Of a stretch of DNA of 64,000 bases, positions 28,148 through 37,100 are shown one piece after another (position 1 is the stretch's first letter; each line of letters begins with the position of its first letter). The stretch is from positions 1,116,001 to 1,180,000 of the forward strand of contig CAWATZ010000002.1 of NCBI GenBank assembly GCA_963784995.1, given 5' to 3'. The position numbers were made by a program, and so were the translations under genes. Origin of the DNA: CAWATZ01 sp963784995. Lineage in GTDB: Bacteria; Planctomycetota; Planctomycetia; Gemmatales; Gemmataceae. The notes under the pieces were generated by a model. The model was given only the letters and a program-made list of their open reading frames with translations, was not told the DNA's origin and did no database searches.

Positions 28148-30900
28148 AGACGCCATTTTCGCTCCGTCTCGCAGGCTCCGCCGCGACCGAGCCGGCCTCC
28201 GGCCTGCTGCTCCTCAGCAGCGACCCGGCGGACGTGCTGAGTCTGCTCGCTCAGATCGGGCCGCTTGCCGGCGGCTCGCCGCCGACAATCCACGAGGTGG
28301 CCGGCGGCTTCCTGATCCGCCTGCCGCAGTCAGTCACGCACCTGTTTCCCGGAGTGGTCCGGCTGCGGCAGCGGGCCCCGAACCTGTTCCTGCCCGTGGC
28401 CGCCGAGCTGCGGCCGACCCTGTTCCCCGACGAGGCGTCGGCCCTGGTCCAGAAGCGCGGATTGGTCTTCCTGCCGTGCGGGCAAGCCCTTGCCTTCGAG
28501 CCGGATCGATCCGTGCCCCTGTCGCGGTTTGTCGCGGCCCGCCGATTGCCGCTGGGTCCCTGGCGACCCTTGCCTGAGCCGCCGCTGCTCGCGGACCGGC
28601 TGTCGCAGGTGCTGCTGGATCGGCCCGACGACTCCCCGGAGACGGTCTTCTCGACAGGAGGCGAGGACATCGGCGTCGAGGAGCCGGAGCCGCCGAAGGT
28701 TGGCCCCGCCGGTCGGGCCCGCGCTTCCATCCGGCAGGGGCTTGGTCAGGGACTGAGCTGGCTGGGTCGGAAGCTCGGCTGGAAACGGCTGGCCCAGCTC
28801 GGCAGTCAGATGGCGGACGCGGCCCGGCAGATGCTCCAGGCCATCAGCGACAGCGCCCGGGGTCGGCAGGAGGCGGCCCTGCGTGCCCTGCTGCGGAAGT
28901 TCCAGGAGGGCAAGCTGGAAGAGGCCCTGCGCCGGGCCCTGCCCTTCGGCGAGGGGGGCGGCCGGGGCAATCAGCCGACCGGGGACTCCAGCTTGCCGAC
29001 GCACAACACCAGCTACTCGCTCGGCAACATTCTCGGCGGCGCGGGCCCCGGGGGCCTGTGGACGGTTGGGCTCGACGTCCAGGCCCAGTTGGCGGCCGAG
29101 TACCGCAAGGCAGCGGAAGCGGCCACGGCTCGCGGCGATTACCGGCGGGCGGCCTTCATCTACGGCAAGCTGCTGCGCGACTACCGCCTGGCCGCCGACG
29201 CGCTGTCACGCGGCGGACTGCACCACGATGCCGCCATTCTCTATCTCGAAAAGGTGCAAGACGTCCTGGCCGCCGCCCGCTCCTTCGAGGCCGCGGGAGA
29301 GTTTGATCGAGCGGTGCAGCTCTACCGGCAGCGGAAGCAGCACGTCCTGGCCGGCGACCTGCTGCGGCGGATTGGTGACGAACAGCAAGCGGTGCGCGAG
29401 TACGAGCAAGCTCTGGAGCAGCTGCTTCAGAGCGAGGTCTTCCTGGCGGCCGGCAACCTGGCCCTGGAGAAGCTGCACCGGACTGAGACAGCCGAGGCCT
29501 GCTTCTGGGCCGGCTGGAACCAGCGTCCCAGCGGCAGTCCGCTGCCCTGCTTGCACCGCCTGGTCCGGCTTCTGGCCGAGGGAAAGGCGACCGCGTATTT
29601 CCTGACCGTGGTAGACGAGGCGACGCGCTATCTAGAACAGCACGGCAGCGAAAACGATTGTTCCTCCTTCTTCACCGAGGTGGTCCGTCTCGCGGATCGG
29701 CCGAACCTGGCCGGGGTGCGCGACCGGCTGCGGGACAAAGCCCTGCTGGGTCTGGCCGCCCGGCTGCGTTCCCGGGCCCAGGTCGAGAGCAGCCCCGGCA
29801 ACCTGGTTTCGACCCTGTTCGGCCAGTCCGGCCTGTGGTCTGCCCCCCAGGTCAGCGACGCCGAGGCCGCCTGGCGCGCCTCGTTGCCGACCCGCAAGGT
29901 GGCCAGCAGACCAGCGGGCAAGCGAGCCATCATCCAGACCCGGCTCCATTATGGCACTGTCCAGGCCGCCTGCGTGGCCGGGAACAACGGCCAGCTGTTC
30001 GTCGCCTTCGCGGACGGGACGCTCTGCTGCTTCGACCCGATGCACGGTGCCCTGCACTCTCTGCCGGCGCTGACGGGCTCGGTCTGCTCGCTGGCGACGG
30101 ACCCCAAAGCGCGGATGCTGCTGGCGCTGTCCCTGGGAGACCAAGCCTGCTATGAGCTGGCCACCTATCTCTACGTGGGGGAAAGTCGTTATTCGCCGCT
30201 GCTGACGCGAAAAGCCCTGACCGGGCCTGGACCGGGGGCCCAGCTGTCGCCGCTGGTCTTTGTCGGCAGCGAGCCCCGCGGCGTGGTCTGGTGGCAGGAC
30301 GGCCTGGTCGTCCTCCACGGCGCCAACCCCTTGCCGGTGGGCCGGACGGGCGCCGAGGAGCGTGAAGACTTTCCGGACCTGGAAGGGGTGCTGCCGGTGC
30401 CGACGCCGGAATGGAATCGGCTGCTGCTGTTCAACGAGCAAGCGGCGGCGCTGTGCTGGGTGCCGTCCTATCGGCTGGTGGGAGCGCCGCTGGGCTGGAT
30501 CGCCCGACCGCGGCCCGGCCTGCTGGCGAGCCAGACCTTCCGCACCTCCCGGGTGGGCGAGGGGATGCAGGTCGAGGTGGTTCGCGTCGGTGCGGAGGAC
30601 GGCCGGCTGTTGTGGTCCCGGCTGCTGGTGGAAGACGCCAACCGGCTGGAGCTGCAAACCTCGGCGATCAGCAAGACCGAGGGGTATCTGGGCGCGACGC
30701 AGATCAGCCCCCAGCGCCTGGCCGCCATCCACGAGGGCGGCATCGACTGGTTGTACGTCCACCGCCGGCGGCTGGAAGTGGTCAGCAGCACCGCAATCAA
30801 CCTGGGCGGGGCCTGCGGCTGCTTCTTCAGCCCGCCCACCGGCGAGCTGCTGATCGTCTGCCGGGACGGCTACCTGGTGCGCGTCGGGACGCCGACGTGA
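28144..30900 (+). CDS. bpX6-like TPR/beta-propeller protein
   Basis: 918 residues, ATGA overlap with the preceding gene. N-terminal domain of about 90 residues (GLLLLSSDPADVLSLLAQIG; GGFLIRLPQSVTHLFPGVV) resembling the bpX6-type domain, then a long linker. A helical repeat region at about residues 318-430 (YRKAAEAATARGDYRRAAFI; HHDAAILYLEKVQDVLAAAR; AVQLYRQRKQHVLAGDLLRR) looks TPR-like. The C-terminal 300 residues form a beta-propeller (VQAACVAGNNGQLFVAFADG; AAIHEGGIDWLYVHRRRLEV). It is the last gene of the operon. No MoxR ATPase gene is seen on either side within the window. Confidence 0.65.
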   Translation: MKTPFSLRLAGSAATEPASGLLLLSSDPADVLSLLAQIGPLAGGSPPTIHEVAGGFLIRLPQSVTHLFPGVVRLRQRAPNLFLPVAAELRPTLFPDEASALVQKRGLVFLPCGQALAFEPDRSVPLSRFVAARRLPLGPWRPLPEPPLLADRLSQVLLDRPDDSPETVFSTGGEDIGVEEPEPPKVGPAGRARASIRQGLGQGLSWLGRKLGWKRLAQLGSQMADAARQMLQAISDSARGRQEAALRALLRKFQEGKLEEALRRALPFGEGGGRGNQPTGDSSLPTHNTSYSLGNILGGAGPGGLWTVGLDVQAQLAAEYRKAAEAATARGDYRRAAFIYGKLLRDYRLAADALSRGGLHHDAAILYLEKVQDVLAAARSFEAAGEFDRAVQLYRQRKQHVLAGDLLRRIGDEQQAVREYEQALEQLLQSEVFLAAGNLALEKLHRTETAEACFWAGWNQRPSGSPLPCLHRLVRLLAEGKATAYFLTVVDEATRYLEQHGSENDCSSFFTEVVRLADRPNLAGVRDRLRDKALLGLAARLRSRAQVESSPGNLVSTLFGQSGLWSAPQVSDAEAAWRASLPTRKVASRPAGKRAIIQTRLHYGTVQAACVAGNNGQLFVAFADGTLCCFDPMHGALHSLPALTGSVCSLATDPKARMLLALSLGDQACYELATYLYVGESRYSPLLTRKALTGPGPGAQLSPLVFVGSEPRGVVWWQDGLVVLHGANPLPVGRTGAEEREDFPDLEGVLPVPTPEWNRLLLFNEQAAALCWVPSYRLVGAPLGWIARPRPGLLASQTFRTSRVGEGMQVEVVRVGAEDGRLLWSRLLVEDANRLELQTSAISKTEGYLGATQISPQRLAAIHEGGIDWLYVHRRRLEVVSSTAINLGGACGCFFSPPTGELLIVCRDGYLVRVGTPT

Positions 30901-31213
30901 GCCGGCCGGTTGCCGCGGGTAGCGGACACAGACCGCGCCCTGGGGAAAATCTTCCTCTGCCAACAGCTGATCCTCGTCCATCGACGGTCGGCCCGGCGCG
31001 GTTGAGGATCCCGACCGTGACGGATTGTGGGGAGTGAGGCTCCGCGGAGATAGAACTGCTGAGAATGCCACCATGCCAACGGCGCCGAAACCTGGCAATG
31101 TTGTCAGAGAGCGTCCCTGCCTGTCCAGGATGGCCTGGTGAGTGTCAGTTATCCCGACATTGCCAACGTGCCGCACCACACGGCTTCCCTATCTGGCACG
31201 TTCCGTCCGATCG
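30901..31213. other. Intergenic region between convergent genes
   Basis: 313 bases between the end of the propeller operon and the end of the DUF4058-like gene. I see no credible gene, RNA or strong hairpin. Confidence 0.4.
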
Positions 31214-31945
31214 CTAGGCGATGAGCCGGCGTTGCCGGCAGGTTTCCACGTAGGTGGCCTCGAACTCCACCGGGACAAAGAGATCGCCGGTCAGCCGCAG
31301 CGGCATGGTCGGCAACACGGAGGCGACGCTGCAACGCTCGGCCCAGACGTCGATCTGCGGGGTCTGATCGCGCAGGACCGGCCGATAGGCCGCCGCGTAC
31401 AGAGAGACGTCATCGGGCAATCGGCCGGCCGGGGCGTTCAGAAAATGCAGCAGTTCGTTGTGGAGGTTGGCCCGGCGGTTGGTGACCACGTCAATCACAA
31501 CGACACTGACTCCTTGCTGGAGGTAGTTGGCGCACTTGGCGACGAACGCCTGGCGCTCTTCCTCACGATCCTTGTTGCCGGGACTGACGAGTTCGATGGC
31601 CCCGACCAGTTGTCGCCCGTATGGTCTGGAGAAAACGCGAACCTCGAACCGATCCGGAAAGACAGCAGGGATAGCCGTCAGCGCCCGGGGCGGAGCGTAG
31701 ACTTCAGGCAAGGTCGCCACGCCGCCGTTGCTGGTGCTGGGAGGGACTGGAGGTATCGGTCGCTCGAAGGCGCCAACGTCTATCTCGACGTGCGGTCCAA
31801 CGTGGGTATGCTCCAGCGCGATGAAGTCGCGTGTCAGCCAGCGCTGATTCAACACAACGGCAATTTGACTTGCCCAGCCGGAATGCAACGAATCCCAGGG
31901 CAAGTCGTTTTCCACCGGCGGGCGGAAGTGATCGAACAGCGGCAT
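31214..31945 (-). CDS. DUF4058-like protein
   Basis: 243 residues from ATG 31945, which has AAGGGAG eight bases upstream. The order of blocks resembles DUF4058: an N-terminal DSLHSGWASQIAVVLNQRWL, then VGPHVEIDVGAFE, RFEVRVFSRPYGRQLVGAIE with LVSPGNKDREEERQAFVAKC, and VSVVVIDVVTNRRANLHNEL. The E-x(n)-SPxNK...KxxxY pattern suggests a PD-(D/E)xK-like fold, as proposed for this family. Function is unknown. It is downstream of the kinase-EVE gene on the same strand, with a 75-base gap. Confidence 0.6.
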   Translation of the reverse strand: MPLFDHFRPPVENDLPWDSLHSGWASQIAVVLNQRWLTRDFIALEHTHVGPHVEIDVGAFERPIPPVPPSTSNGGVATLPEVYAPPRALTAIPAVFPDRFEVRVFSRPYGRQLVGAIELVSPGNKDREEERQAFVAKCANYLQQGVSVVVIDVVTNRRANLHNELLHFLNAPAGRLPDDVSLYAAAYRPVLRDQTPQIDVWAERCSVASVLPTMPLRLTGDLFVPVEFEATYVETCRQRRLIA

Positions 31946-32019
31946 GCTGGGACTCCCTTGTTCGCTCGGGATTCGTCTGAACAACTGCGTTCACTATTCG
32001 GAGAGAACCGGTCGCGCCT

Positions 32020-32171
32020 TCATCCGGCTGGGGTGAGGAAAAAGACATAACCTTTCACGTTGTCTGCTTGACTCACTTCGACCAGGCCCTCCGCTGCGAG
32101 GAGGTATCCGTAGTGGCGGACCATCTCCGGCTTTATGCCCGCTGTAGCCGCAACCTCATTCGTTGCCTTGG
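32020..32171 (-). pseudogene. Winged-helix-like C-terminal piece cut off from the kinase
   Basis: Beyond the hairpin at 32172-32219 a second frame continues: EDFAKATNEVAATAGIKPEM then VRHYGYLLAAEGLVEVSQAD and KGYVFFLTPAG, stopping at 32020. It looks like a winged helix (helix-turn-helix, then a hairpin ending in LTPAG). Removing a 16-base partial duplication inside the hairpin fuses it in frame to the kinase, for exactly 779 residues. It may be the original C-terminus. Confidence 0.5.
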
Positions 32172-32219
32172 CAAAGTCTTCACCCCAGCTGGTCTTCACC
32201 AGCTGGGGTGAAGACTTTG
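32172..32219. repeat. Perfect 22-bp inverted repeat across the kinase stop codon
   Basis: Arms 32172-32193 (CAAAGTCTTCACCCCAGCTG...) and 32198-32219 are exact reverse complements with a CTTC loop. The kinase TGA (32180-32182) lies inside. It is also readable as an imperfect tandem duplication of CAGCTGGTGAAGAC. Confidence 0.85.
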
Positions 32220-34376
32220 AAATGCTTGCGAACCCGATCACGCAGTTCACGGTAGCCCTCCTTGCTTACATTCTTAAAGCTGCAATTACCCATCTCATCA
32301 CAGGGACAGGCATTGCGGTCTTCCACCCAAATCAGCCATTCGACAGGGATTCGCCATTCTGGCTTCGGATGTTCCTCAGGACTTCTGATCCTGTCGGGAT
32401 CGGTCCCCGCCAAGGTTTCGCACCTCCCAGTTGCTCGGCCAATGGCGATGATACCCGCGCCCTTTCCCCACATGAAGATCGCATCGCCCTCTCTCACCTG
32501 TTGCATGTGCGCAGGCCACGCGAACGTTTCCCACGCAGCGGCGTATTTCCTTTGCCGCATCATGTCTTCAACGCTTGAATGCCGGCGGTTCGTGTTGCAG
32601 ATGAAAAAGCGAGGGGACTTGTCTAACAAATCCCGCAACGCTGCCTGCTCTACCGATGTGAGCGTGGCCGGCACCGACGAGTGAGTTCCCGGCGTCTCGT
32701 CTTTGGCTTCCTCCCCCGACGCTTTCGCTGGACCCGAGTGCGGACTCCGCTCGCCTTCCCAAGGGCGTGGGTCAAGCGCATCGAGTTTCGCGAGAACCTC
32801 GCCGAAGTCCGCAAAGCGTTCTTCAACGGCGTCAGCGGTGCAGCGCTCCAGCAGATCGCGCAGAGGCTGATAGTTCTCGGGCAGCTTGTCGTAATGAAAG
32901 CCTTTCGGCGCCGTCGTGCCGAAAAGGGCCTCGCAGAAGGTCTTGCCGAAGGTGTAGACATCGGAATACGGGCCGACTTTCTCGATCTTGCCGCTGATGG
33001 GGTCCACCTCGTTCTTCTGCTCCGGCGGGGCGTACTTGAAGGTGCCGGCGTAACTCCGGTCGCTGGCGGAGCGAGCGTCCGGGGGACACAGGATGCTCTT
33101 GCCGGCGGTCTGCTGGCGCACGGCCAGGCCGAAGTCAATGACCCGCACCTCCCAGCGATCCCCCTCACTCCCAACCTCTCTCCCCGAGAGCGCGTGAGGA
33201 GAAGGAACCCGGCGGACGAGGATATTATCTGGTTTCAGGTCACGGTGATACACCCGCGCCTTGTGGGCCGCGCTCATGGCGGAAGCCACTTGCCGCGCGA
33301 TCGCCACGGCCTCGCCGGGCTGCAGTTTGCCGTGCTGTCGCAGGTGCTTCGCCAGGCTGTCGCCCTCGAAATACTCCATGACGATGAATGGGCGGGCTTC
33401 GTCGTCGTCGAAACAGCCCCAGGCACGGACGCCGATGATGGCCGGGTGCTTCAGCGTCTTGATGATGTGGGCCTCGGCAAAAACCTCGTGGACCTCGCGC
33501 CAGGTCTGCCGTGTGCAGCGTCTTGACGGCGACGGCGCGCTCCTCCGCGATGGCGTAGCGATCCTCGCACCGCAGCACGGTGCCGAAACCGCCGGCACCC
33601 AGGATCGTCTTCGGCACATACTGGACGAGCGAGAACGGCCGGTAGGCGGGGTCGAGGCGCGCGGCCTCCAGCAGCGCGGCGAGGGCCTCCGGCCATTGGC
33701 CCAGCTCGCAGGCGTCGCGGTATCTCTGGTAGTGGTTCTTGGCGGCGAGGCTCTTATTCTCGGCAGCAGCGCGGTGCGCGGCCTCGGCGTGCATCTCCTG
33801 AGCCTGGCTGAACTGCCCGGCGGCGCTGAGGCTATCGGCGAGCAGGGTTAGCGATTCGACGTTCTGTTGCTCGGGAGGCAGTTTGCGGTATTCGTCCCGC
33901 AGTTTGCGCAGGACTTCCCGCTCCTTCTCGTTGGTGATGGACACGGTCAGTTTCCGCGCCTCATCGCCGCGGACGTGATTGCGCTCGGCCAACTGTTCGG
34001 CGAAGCGGGCGAGGTTGGCGAAGCCGGCCTGAATGCGTTCTTCGGTGGCCCGCTGCAGGCGGATAATGCGGTCCGCAGCATCCGGCAAGCCGTCCAGGGC
34101 GACGAGCTGCTGCATGAGGCCCGCCAGCTGTCCGTTGCACTCCGAAAGAATGCCGGCAATCTGTTGCAGCTCCTGGTCGCTCAGCTGGGAGCGAATCCGG
34201 GCGTCGGCTTGCTCCTGGTCTTCGGCCGTTTCCTGCACGCACTCCAGCACCTTGTCCACGGCGTCGGCGATGAGCGAGCCACCAGGCACCGCGGCGGAGA
34301 TGACATGCCGGACCGCGAAGCGAGCAGGCTTCCCCCAGCGGACCACGACACCACATGCAGTCTTGAGCCAGGACAT
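32180..34376 (-). CDS. Ser/Thr protein kinase with coiled-coil N-terminus and EVE-like C-terminus (one frameshift)
   Basis: An extra base near 33497 splits the gene; corrected length is exactly 731 residues. Residues 1-250: a short helix (FAVRHVISAAVPGGSLIADA), coiled coil (DQEQADARIRSQLSDQELQQ) and a TPR-like stretch. Kinase domain: ILGAGGFGTVLRCEDR (P-loop), AVAVKTLH (Lys), VMEYFEGDSLAKHLRQHGK, VYHRDLKPDNILV (HRDLKxxN), VIDFGLA (DFG), APPE. The C-terminal 170 residues hold FFICNTNRRHSSVEDMM, FAWPAHMQQVREGDAIFMWG and GAGIIAIGRATG, an arrangement like EVE/PUA-type domains that bind modified nucleobases. A kinase-EVE fusion is unusual and would fit a signalling or defence role. Confidence 0.75.
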
Positions 34377-34955
34377 GGGAGAACTCCATCGGTCGGTGAT
34401 AGCGGTTCCGAGCGTGCGGACAACCGGCTAGCTCAGAGACTTTCGCCTCACTCATTCAAGCGATCTCGTGTCGCGCAACTTCTCGGTCAGCATAGCACGG
34501 ATCGGATCCCACGTCGCCAGTTTTCCGCGACTTTTTCGCAAGCCCAATGCGGCCTCAGCGGTCACGCAGCCAAGACTGACCTCCGATGAGGGCCTTACGT
34601 GGAAAGGAGAATGCTTCGTAATCAACTAACCCAGCGAATTCCTTGAAGTATGGCAGCGCAAGCCATCGTGGAGCACTCAGCCAGCCCCTCCCGAATACCC
34701 TGGCGACTGGCAGGCACGCAGCGAAATGCCTCTTGCTGGCATCCCTGGGACCATCACGGACTGCTTCCGTCGTGTCCGCCACGCCCAACAAAGTGGCCGG
34801 CAGACCTGGCAGACAGCTATCCTGCCCAGATCCCCGGAGCCTATCGATCCTGGCGGGCTGATGTGCCACAAGAGGAGGAACGCTTTGGGTCGCGGGGGCT
34901 GTGGAAGCTCTGGGTGCGCTCTGGTCGGCAGGCTGACCCTCGCTTCGCCCTGACC

Positions 34956-35080
34956 ACTCCAGCCGCTTCTTGACCTCCTGCTTGCGTCCGGCGATCGCCA
35001 CCAGATCGAGCGGCCGGTCCACGGCGAGCAGGGCGTGCGTCAGCTTCTCGATCGGGCCGACTCCGAAACCGCCGGCATCC
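34956..35080 (-). pseudogene. Relic of a GT28 (MGDG synthase-like) glycosyltransferase
   Basis: The minus strand reads GGFGVGPIEKLTHALLAVDR then PLDLVAIAGRKQEVKKRLEW. This matches the hinge block of processive diacylglycerol/MGDG synthase-type glycosyltransferases ('GGFGVGPIE.L...L......VVIAGRN..LK..LE'). Neither flank continues the family, so only about 40 codons remain. Confidence 0.45.
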
Positions 35081-35190
35081 CAGCCAACATCCCCTGATCC
35101 GCCTGCTGGTGCGTCAGCCGCGCTGACAGGATGAGCTGCCATCCAGAGAGGGAGCCAGCCAGTAGGCGTAGCCGCAGGCCGCTCAACCAC

Positions 35191-35233
35191 CGGACATTGG
35201 GTTTTGCCGTTAATTCGGACATCGGTTTTGCCG
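35191..35233. repeat. Pair of direct repeats CGGACATTGGGTTTTGCCG / CGGACATCGGTTTTGCCG
   Basis: Two 18-19-base near-identical direct repeats start at 35191 and 35216, a 25-base period. Repeated sites of this length and spacing are typical of IS21-family element ends (compare 57968 and 57991 in this window, period 23). No transposase is left beside them. Confidence 0.5.
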
Positions 35234-35246
35234 CGCGGAAGCGACC

Positions 35247-35296
35247 GCGCTCCGCTGCGCCGCTCGCTACGCTCGCGGCTCCGCGTCGCGGCTAAC
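35247..35296. repeat. Single arm of the GTTAGCC palindrome family
   Basis: CGCGCTCCGCTGCGCC...GTCGCGGCTAAC repeats the right arm of the palindromes at 141-240 and 62988-63087, with a short CGCTACGCTCG insertion. The left arm is missing. Confidence 0.7.
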
Positions 35297-35443
35297 GGCA
35301 ATCCCCGAAACCACAACCGCGACAGAGACATCGGCGGTCGGAGAGACCTCCGCTCTCGGGCCCTGGCGATACGTCATGGGATGTGAGAGGATACCATCGC
35401 GTGGCCGGCTCCCCGAACCTGGCCTGTCTGCGATCGTGTCCCG

Positions 35444-35454
35444 TCTGATATACT
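35444..35454 (+). promoter_or_regulatory. Candidate extended -10 promoter before RHH antitoxin
   Basis: TCTGATATACT contains TG-n-TATACT 29 bases upstream of the ATG at 35484. It is almost the same as the site before the DUF104 gene at 4604-4613. Confidence 0.4.
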
Positions 35455-35483
35455 GGTGGGTACACAAGAGAGGGCCTGAAATC

Positions 35484-35783
35484 ATGTCCACACCAACTGT
35501 TCCCATTAGCGAAGCGTCACACCAAATCTTGAAGGAGCTGGCCGAGCGGACTGGCCAGACCACGATGGATGTGCTTGACAAGGCCCTCGACAGCTACCGC
35601 CGCAAGGTGTTCTTCGAGGAGCTGAACGCCGGCTACGCCGCGCTGAAGGCGGACCCGGAAGCATGGGCCGAACATCTGGCCGAACGCAAGCAGTGGGATG
35701 CAACCCTGATGGACGGTCTGGACTCGGACGAACGCTGGTCAGAGGACGGCCGTTGCTTGAACCCTGAGGAAACTCTCGATTGA
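35484..35783 (+). CDS. RHH antitoxin-like protein
   Basis: 99 residues from ATG 35484. The N-terminus PTVPISEASHQILKELAERT followed by GQTTMDVLDKALDSYRRKVF is a ribbon-helix-helix DNA-binding unit of the kind used by MazE/VapB-class antitoxins for TTxxVxxxALDxYRR operator recognition and self-regulation. The C-terminal half is acidic (ALKADPEAWAEHLAERKQWD) and would mask the toxin. It is followed after 108 bases by a MazF/PemK toxin gene, a wider gap than usual. Confidence 0.75.
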   Translation: MSTPTVPISEASHQILKELAERTGQTTMDVLDKALDSYRRKVFFEELNAGYAALKADPEAWAEHLAERKQWDATLMDGLDSDERWSEDGRCLNPEETLD

Positions 35784-35891
35784 GCGAACGTCCCCAATAA
35801 CCCGCTCCTTTCCCCTCCGAACCCCCACCTGCTCCCCAGGTCGCATGATCGCTGACGTGAAAGGACCTCCTCCGAGTATCGGGGAAAAGAA

Positions 35892-36245
35892 ATGGCCGAT
35901 CCAATCCGTGGGGAAATCTGGCTGGTCGATCTGGGGACGGGGCGAGGACATGAGCAGGCAGGCCGACGGCCCGCTTTGATCGTGAGTGACGACGCCTTCA
36001 ACGGCGGTTTGTCAGGGCTGGTAATGGTCGTGCCGCTGACCTCGAAGCTGAAGAAGTCAAAGAACATCCCGGCACACGTCCCCGTTGATCCACCCGAGGG
36101 AGGACTGAAGACACCAAGCGTCATCCTCTGCGATCAGTTGCGGACAATTAGCAAGGACCGTCTGGACAAGACCCCTTGGGGAAGTGTAACGGCCAGGACA
36201 ATGGCGGAAGTGGAGAAAAACTTGCGCATCCTGCTGGGTTTGTAA
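35892..36245 (+). CDS. mazF: MazF/PemK-family endoribonuclease toxin
   Basis: 117 residues. MADPIRGEIWLVDLGTGRGH with RRPALIVSDDAFNGGLSGLV and VMVVPLTSKLKKS are the MazF beta-barrel blocks, including the R-G-E-I-W start, the R-P-A-L-I-V-S strand and the V-P-L-T-S segment that carries the catalytic threonine region. The end (VILCDQLRTISKDRLDKTPW; TMAEVEKNLRILLGL) is also standard. It should cleave mRNA when free of its RHH antitoxin encoded upstream. GC is lower than in housekeeping neighbours, in keeping with a transferred module. Confidence 0.88.
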   Translation: MADPIRGEIWLVDLGTGRGHEQAGRRPALIVSDDAFNGGLSGLVMVVPLTSKLKKSKNIPAHVPVDPPEGGLKTPSVILCDQLRTISKDRLDKTPWGSVTARTMAEVEKNLRILLGL

Positions 36246-36341
36246 CGTCAGGCGCACCTTCGTCTGAGAAAAGAGATTGCCCTCCAGCCAGGAAAGCTCG
36301 CCTTGACAGCAGAGCATGGGAGCGTGCTGCACTGCCGTGGC

Positions 36342-37100
36342 TCAGCCGCGGCCGACGAACGGCATCCCCGTGGCCATCACCGTCAGAAACAGCACGTTGG
36401 CGTCCAGGGGCAGACCCGCCACGTAAACCACGGCATTTGCCACGTGCTGCACGTCCATCGTCGGTTCGACGGCCTTCTCGCCGCTGGCTTGCAGCACGCC
36501 CTGTTTCATCTTGGCGGTCATTTCCGTCTCGGCGTTACCAATGTCGATCTGGCCGCAGGCGATGTCGTACTTCCGTCCATCCAGGGCCAGCGACCGGGTC
36601 AGCCCGGTGATCGCGTGCTTGCTGGCCGTGTACGGCGCGGAGTTAGGCCGGGGAACGTACGCCGAGAGGGAGCCGTTGTTGATGATCCGTCCGCCCCGCG
36701 GGGTTTGCTGCTTCATCAGCCGGAAGGTCTCCTGAGCGCACAGGAACGCACCGGTGAGGTTGACGTCGATGACCCGCCGCCATTGCTCGAACGTCAGGTC
36801 CTCGAAGGGAATCGCCGGGGCACCGCTGCCGGCGTTGTTGAACAGCAGATCGAGCCGGCCAAAGGTCTGCCGGACCCTCTCGAAGAGGGCCTTCACGGAC
36901 GCGGGGTCGGTCACGTCGGCGGCGACCGGGAGCGCCTGGCCAGGCGCGGCCGACGCCTCGGCGGCGGTCTGCTCCAGTTTGTCGAGGCGCCGTCCGGCCA
37001 GGACGACCGAGTAGCCGGCCGCCAGCAGAGCGCGAGCGGTCGCCCGGCCGATGCCGGAGCCCGCTCCTGTGATCAGCGCGATTTTCCCGTTGGCGTTCAT
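36342..37100 (-). CDS. Short-chain dehydrogenase/reductase
   Basis: 252 residues from ATG 37100, which overlaps the stop of the glycosyltransferase gene as ATGA. Rossmann motif ITGAGSGIGRATARALLAAG, NNAGSG, catalytic Ser (NNGSLSAYVP) and YTASKHAITG with the Tyr-x3-Lys pair are intact. The Arg after the first beta strand (LAGRRLDKL) suggests NADP(H). Substrate unknown; coupling to a GT4 enzyme hints at carbohydrate or lipid metabolism, but this is context only. Confidence 0.88.
   Translation of the reverse strand: MNANGKIALITGAGSGIGRATARALLAAGYSVVLAGRRLDKLEQTAAEASAAPGQALPVAADVTDPASVKALFERVRQTFGRLDLLFNNAGSGAPAIPFEDLTFEQWRRVIDVNLTGAFLCAQETFRLMKQQTPRGGRIINNGSLSAYVPRPNSAPYTASKHAITGLTRSLALDGRKYDIACGQIDIGNAETEMTAKMKQGVLQASGEKAVEPTMDVQHVANAVVYVAGLPLDANVLFLTVMATGMPFVGRG

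Larger units (their letters stand above)
34377..35483. other. Relic-rich region without intact genes
   Basis: About 1.1 kb. It contains a glycosyltransferase-28-like relic (34956-35080), a degenerate GCCAGCAGGCG-family repeat (35152-35185), two direct repeats like an IS end (35191-35233), and a single arm of the GTTAGCC palindrome (35247-35296). Frames elsewhere lack starts and coherent composition. It borders the accessory RHH/MazF genes. Confidence 0.55.
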
